Origin: Calcarisporiella thermophila CBS 279.70
Lineage: Eukaryota > Calcarisporiellomycota
Reading direction: 5' to 3'
DNA length: 64,000 nucleotides
Assembly: GCF_041956535.1 (NCBI RefSeq)
Contig: NW_027192197.1
Span: 321,829 to 385,828, forward strand
Positions 59,013-64,000 of the stretch are shown here, one piece after another. The position numbers and the translations under genes were made by a program. Within the stretch, counting starts at the first letter, position 1; every line of letters starts with the position of its first letter. The notes under the pieces are model-generated. The model did no database searches and had not been told where the DNA came from. It saw nothing but the letters and a program-made list of their open reading frames with translations.

Positions 59013-60571
59013 ATGACTTTATTACTTCAGGGTCAGGAATATTTTCTCGAGATTGAGATTCCATCTAATCAAAAAGATTTAAGCGGTGCAATATTATATG
59101 GATGCCCTGCTCTCAGAAATTTGCTTGCTCCTCATAAAACTGCTATCCAGCAAGTAGGGTTTTTCTACAGATACCTTCTCATAGCACATTTTTAATACTT
59201 ATCACGATTTATTCCCTACATAAGAGGCTGGATCAATGTTCTGATATTACAAGCTTTTTGCTTGATTTACGTGAATTTTTAGTAAAATTTTTTCTTTTGT
59301 TTTTATTGTTTATAAAAAATTAACCCTTTTTATTTTAGGAAAGGAATGTCAATTACGATAAACCGCTATGGAAGCCTGCAGCTACATTCTACATGACCTT
59401 GCTTGCTGAACTCGAGGAAATTGGATGGGAGAAACTACAATATATAGAACCCTCTTTAATGAAGATGCAATTTCTAATAAGGTAGTTGCATTAATACTTT
59501 TGCACTCATGTTTTCTCATGGTTTTTTAAATTTAGAGGCGTCTCAGGAAGGGAGCATCATATCCATATAAGTTTGCCGCCTAATTATCCAGATTCTTCAC
59601 CTCAAGTACGAGTAGATATTCCAGTGCCCCTAAAAATTGATTTTAAAAATCCTGGCATACCCCAGATAAATCATATCCTTAATGCATGTAGAGAGGTAGC
59701 CTCATCGGTTATACTTGCTACACTTCATATACAATCTATCTAAATATTTTGTTTGTTAGGTGATTCAAACTTATGAACCTCTCTGGGATGTATTGGATGA
59801 CCTTGATGAAAACGCTTGGATCCTTGAACCCGATAAACCAAGTCGTAGCGACCTAATGCGACGGCTGTCTCTTGGTAGTTGTTATATATAATTTGGTTCA
59901 GTTTAATAGTGTGATTGACCTTTTCATTATATAATAGGCAATCATTGCTCGCTTCAGATAGAGCTAGACCCAGAAATGCCACGTGCTCTTTGCAAATGTC
60001 GTCTATTTGGACCTGAGCACGCGATATCATCATTACGTGAAAATATGAATCGAAATAGACAACTATGGTAAAGTTTTAAATAGAATATCGAGTAATCTTA
60101 AATATATATTAACATTTATTTATTTAGGAACCCAGCTCACTCAGTTAGAAAAAACTTGGAGATATTACTTGAATGTTCTCTCCCATCACGACGTAAATCC
60201 AACGAGGACGAGGAATACAGTGTTTCATGCGGAATATGTTATGCTTATCAAATAAATGGACGAATACCTGATCAGATGTGCAACAATACACTATGTGGGC
60301 AACCTTTTCACCAAACATGCTTATATGAGGTATATTTGTTTTTCTTTGATCTTATTTAAATTACGCCGGGTTGGACATCTATTAATTACATTAGTGGCTA
60401 CGATCAATACCCTCTACACGACAAAGCTTTAACTGTTTGTTTGGAGCATGCCCATATTGTAAAGATGTAATATTTAGAAACTCGGTATATTTTATGGCTT
60501 TTCTAATCTACATCCCTTTCACTTTCTTCTCATAGTCTATCATGACAACTTCATTCGAAACAATAAAGTAG
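59013..60571 (+). CDS. FANCL: FANCL, RING E3 ubiquitin ligase of the Fanconi anaemia pathway
   Basis: FANCL ubiquitinates FANCD2 and FANCI for interstrand cross-link repair. The N-terminal ELF-type part starts MTLLLQGQEYFLEIEIPSNQ. The UBC-RWD region follows: LLAELEEIGWEKLQYIEP, GREHHIHISLPPNYPDSSPQ and LWDVLDDLDENAWILEPDKP. The C-terminal RING reads SCGICYAYQINGRIPDQMC, NNTLCGQPFHQTCLYEWLRS and FGACPYCKDSI, with the zinc ligands intact and the family spacing (CGICYA...IPD...CGQPFH...CLYEWL). Six to seven introns. The gene is absent from ascomycete yeasts but known in several basal fungi and most other eukaryotes. Confidence 0.94.
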
Positions 60572-60740
60572 CAATTCAGAATGTGGCTTAGCAAAATTAT
60601 GAACGGGGGTCAGTTTGATTCTTATAACTAGAGGAATAAAATATTATCTATTTTTTCTCGGTTTAATAATAAGGGCAAAAAAAAAGAAAAAAAATACGTT
60701 TTTCTACAAGCCTATATGCCTTTATATTCCACCATTCATT

Positions 60741-63700
60741 ATGTCTACAACAACTCTTTTCCGTTCTGAGGAAATGTCCCTCATCCAGCTTTACATCCCA
60801 ACAGAAGTTGCTCACGCCACCGTTGCTGAACTAGGAGAGCTTGGCCTAGTTCAGTTTAGAGATGTAAGCTCGGAAATAAACTCCCTATTCAATTTCGTTT
60901 ACCATAGTAATTCTGAAACTATACAATCTTTCACAGTTAAATCCAGATGTTAACGCTTTTCAGCGCGCTTTTGTTTCTGAAATTCGAAGATTCGATGAGT
61001 TAGAGAGGAAATGCCGTGAGTATTTCGATTTTAATTTAATTTTATTTTATGATTCAATGATTTTAAATAATATTTTATTTGATAAGGATTCTTTTCCTCC
61101 CAGCTTGAAAAAGTTGATATACCGATAAGACCACTCACTACATCAGCATACCTCTCCCGTGCTCGCCATGCTCAAGAAATCGACGATCTTGAAGCTACAC
61201 TCACCGATCACGAAACGAAGATTCTTCAGATGAACAGTTCATATGAAACTTTACAAAGACGCTATCTTGAACTGACAGAGCTGAGACACGTACTTAAAGA
61301 GACGGCAGTCTTTTTTGAAGAGGTGAAATATTATCATGGAATGATTTATAATTTGCTTTATAACTTGATTGCGTTTATATAAGGCTGAATCACGGCAAGA
61401 AGATATCCGTAATTCATTTGATGAAAGCACGGCGCCACTCCTTGAACACGATTTGGAAGCACAGCGTAATGAAAGCTCCATCAGCATCGGGTATGTGTCG
61501 GGTGTCATCTCTCGCGCCCGGTTGCAAACATTTGAACGTGTTCTATGGCGCGCGCTCCGCGGTAACCTATATATGAATTACGCCGAAATCGATGAGCCCA
61601 TCACTGATCCTGCTACTGATGAGCTTGTAGGAAAAAAACGTTTTTATTATCTTTGGACATGGAAGAGAACTTCTCAACAAGATCCGTAAACTCTCAGAAA
61701 GCCTGGGAGCGACACTTTATACAATTGATGCATCTGCTGAAAAACGACGGGAGCAATTAGCAGAGGTTACAGCAAGAATCGAAGATATTAATAATGTAAA
61801 TAATAATTACATATATTGCATTTGTATATATAACATTGAATTCATCCATTTGATTAGGTCCTCTCTAACACTAATCAAACTCGCCGAGCGGAATTGCTCA
61901 AAGTTGCAGAGAACATTTCTGCATGGAGCACGATTGTCAAAAAGGAGAAGGCAACATATAGTGCAATGAATTTATTTAATTATGACAGTAACCGAAAATG
62001 TCTGATTGCCGAAGGATGGTGCCCTACTATGGATATCAATAGGATCCAGCTTTCGTTGAGGCAATCCACTGTAAGCATGACTCAATAATTGCAGCCTTTT
62101 ATCTCAATGGAACCTATGGATTATACTATTTGTCTTAATAATTTAGGAGGCCGCTGGCGGAATGATTCCTTCTATTCTTAATGAGCTGCGTACGACAAAG
62201 GAGCCCCCAACCTTCCATCGCACTAACAAATTTACCGCCGGCTTTCAAAATATTGTGGATGCTTATGGTGTTGCTAAGTATCGTGAAGTCAATCCTGGTC
62301 TCTTCACGATCATATCTTTTCCATTCCTTTTTGCCGTCATGTTTGGTGATCTTGGTCATGGAGCCATTCTAACTTTAATTGCACTTTGGATGGTCTTGCG
62401 CGAAAAACGCTTGGAGAAAGAAACGAACGATGAAGTAATTTAATACATTAACCCGCTTATACTTGATATCTTTTTTAATATTTATCAATAATTTTTAGAT
62501 CTTCGGGATGTTTTTCTTTGGTCGTTATATCATCTTACTTATGGGGCTATTCTCCATCTTTACGGGTCTGATCTATAATGACATATTTTCACTCTCAATG
62601 AGTCTATTTAAATCGGGATGGGAATGGCCAGAGAATTTCGAGATTGGACAAATGCTTCAAGCTAAGCAGGTTGGCGTCTATCCATTCGGAATTGACCCGG
62701 TATGTTGAATATTATCTAAAAAGAAAATGAATATTTCTGGTATAACAATTTATTGATCTCGAAAGGCTTGGCATGGTGCAACTAATAATCTGACCTTCAG
62801 CAATTCTTACAAGATGAAGCAAGCTATTATCTTTGGTGTGATTCAAGTAAATAGTCTCCACTCAGCTGATTTCTTATCCGTACGCTAATATGTGAATTTA
62901 TTATTATTTTTCTAGATGACCTTTGGTATCATCCTGACCAATTTCAATTATATTCACTTCAACCGGCGCTCCTCAGTATGGGCAGAATTTGTTCCGCAAA
63001 TACTTTTCATGATGTCTATTTTTGGTTATCTTGTGTTTACCATCATACTCAAATGGTCGATTGATTGGTATGCAACAGATGCTGACGGGAATCCTCTCCA
63101 CAACTCTCCCCCTAGTCTTCTAAATATGCTCATCTTCATGTTCCTCTCTCCTGGGAGTGTCGACCCCAAAGATCAGCTATTTCCCGGTCAAGGCCCATTG
63201 CAAGGATTTCTGTTGTTGCTTGCCATAGTTTGTGTACCCTGGATGTTATTGGCCCATCCTCTATTGCTTCGCCGAGAGCATAAACGGGTGCTTGAACAGG
63301 GATATCGTCAAATAGGAGATGTGCGAGTATCGTCTGAAGAACAAAATAGCGGTGGCGCCGTAATTACTGAGGAAATGAGCCAAGAGAATGTAAGACTCCA
63401 TTTTGATTTCATCATTAAGTTTCTCCATTTTCATATCTCTATTATACTGTAATAGCATTTTGATTTTTCAGACGTGATGATTAACCAGGGAATTCATACT
63501 ATTGAATTCTGTCTTGAGTGTATCTCTAATACAGCTTCCTATCTTCGTTTGTGGGCTCTTTCCCTTGCTCATGCCCGTAAGTGGCCATTTTCATTTTAAT
63601 TTTCTTTACGAGAATAAGCTGATTAGTGCCCATAGAATTGTCGGCGGTGCTATGGAATATGACTCTCAAGCAAGTTTTCAATTTCAAAGGCACTCTTGGT

Positions 63701-63898
63701 GTTGTCGGCTTGTTCATAGGCTTCGCAGTCTGGTTTTCCTTAACCATATTTATTCTCCTGCTCATGGAGGGTCTGTCTGCTTTCCTACACGCACTCCGTC
63801 TGCACTGGGTCGAATTCAATGGCAAGTTTTACAAAGCGTCTGGAGTCAAGTTCGAGCCTTTCTCATTTGCGAATATCTTGGATGATAAAGCTGCTTGA
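60741..63898 (+). CDS. VPH1: V-type proton ATPase subunit a (Vph1/Stv1 family), one-base frameshift
   Basis: Membrane stator subunit that carries the proton channel half-paths. Cytosolic N-half: [32 protein letters not shown], and the coiled coil. Membrane C-half: [56 protein letters not shown], and the essential arginine in [19 protein letters not shown] (R between L and L). It ends [20 protein letters not shown]. About ten exons. At 61632-61638 a run of seven A bases sits at a point where the frame switches: LVGK-KRFYY in the upstream frame, but the family sequence ([19 protein letters not shown]) continues in the frame that requires six A bases. Either the assembly has one extra A or the allele is broken. 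All else is intact, so a sequencing error is the likelier explanation. Confidence 0.93.
61632..61638 (+). other. A7 homopolymer at the frameshift in V-ATPase subunit a
   Basis: The conserved frame requires one base fewer here. No GT-AG intron explains the change. See the V-ATPase gene entry. Confidence 0.7.
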
Positions 63899-63929
63899 TC
63901 CACACAAGCTGCCATATAATTTACTTATA

Positions 63930-63935
63930 AATAAA
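63930..63935 (+). terminator. Candidate poly(A) signal of V-ATPase subunit a
   Basis: AATAAA in TTATAAATAAAAAGG lies 32 nt after the stop codon. Confidence 0.5.
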
Positions 63936-64000
63936 AAGGATTTTATATTTGATATAGCTAATTTTCCACATCTATTGACAAGAATATGCAAATAGAGAAT

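Overview
This window is nuclear DNA from an intron-dense, gene-dense, AT-rich eukaryote. I find 31 protein-coding genes in 64 kb, 30 of them complete. All but one appear to be split by short GT-AG introns, mostly about 50-90 nt. Intergenic gaps run from about 130 bp to 1.3 kb, and many neighbouring genes are divergent pairs sharing less than 350 bp. I see no rRNA, tRNA, transposon, CRISPR array or other prokaryotic feature. One assembly gap (Ns) lies at 37335-37528.

The gene set points to an opisthokont, most likely an early-diverging (non-Dikarya) fungus. This is an inference from gene content, not proof. Fungal-leaning genes are an Atg22-type vacuolar permease, the ankyrin-plus-methyltransferase protein RMT2, a Vps36 with two NZF fingers and an EMP65/TAPT1 protein. 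Genes that model ascomycete yeasts lack, but animals and several basal lineages have, are DHCR24 (24-sterol reductase), a PA28-gamma proteasome activator, FANCL, QTRT2 (queuosine salvage) and a myosin regulatory light chain with an animal-type phosphorylation site. DHCR24 next to a C4-methylsterol oxidase suggests a cholesterol- or desmosterol-type sterol pathway.

Layout. 0-5 kb: truncated TMEM94-like membrane protein, TFIIA-gamma, ribosomal protein eS4, penta-EF-hand protein. 5-10.3 kb: two sterol genes (DHCR24, ERG25), visibly more GC-rich with C-ending codons, separated by 1.3 kb of unexplained DNA. 10.6-24.7 kb: Atg22-like permease, TAPT1/EMP65, IST1 (ESCRT-III), TIA1/Pub1 RNA-binding protein, QTRT2, GYP7/TBC1D15 RabGAP. 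25-33 kb: RNF10/Mag2 RING E3, PEX11, myosin regulatory light chain, PA28-gamma, mitochondrial acyl carrier protein, a Max/Mlx-type bHLH factor. 33-46 kb: Ski2 helicase (containing the gap), NDR kinase, Vps36 (ESCRT-II), Dpy30/Sdc1, NUFIP1-like snoRNP factor. 47-64 kb: FMN reductase (the only intronless gene), dynactin p62, catalase, RMT2, a membrane-anchored PDI, RNA polymerase I subunit A12, FANCL, V-ATPase subunit a.

Most of the window is conserved housekeeping sequence and I found no convincing undescribed multi-gene system. The best second looks are the DHCR24-ERG25 neighbourhood, the PA28-gamma gene, a one-base frameshift in a homopolymer inside V-ATPase subunit a, a GC-AG intron and an unresolved 5' end in ERG25, an 18-nt micro-exon, two long perfect palindromes, and three long intergenic stretches with no assigned function.
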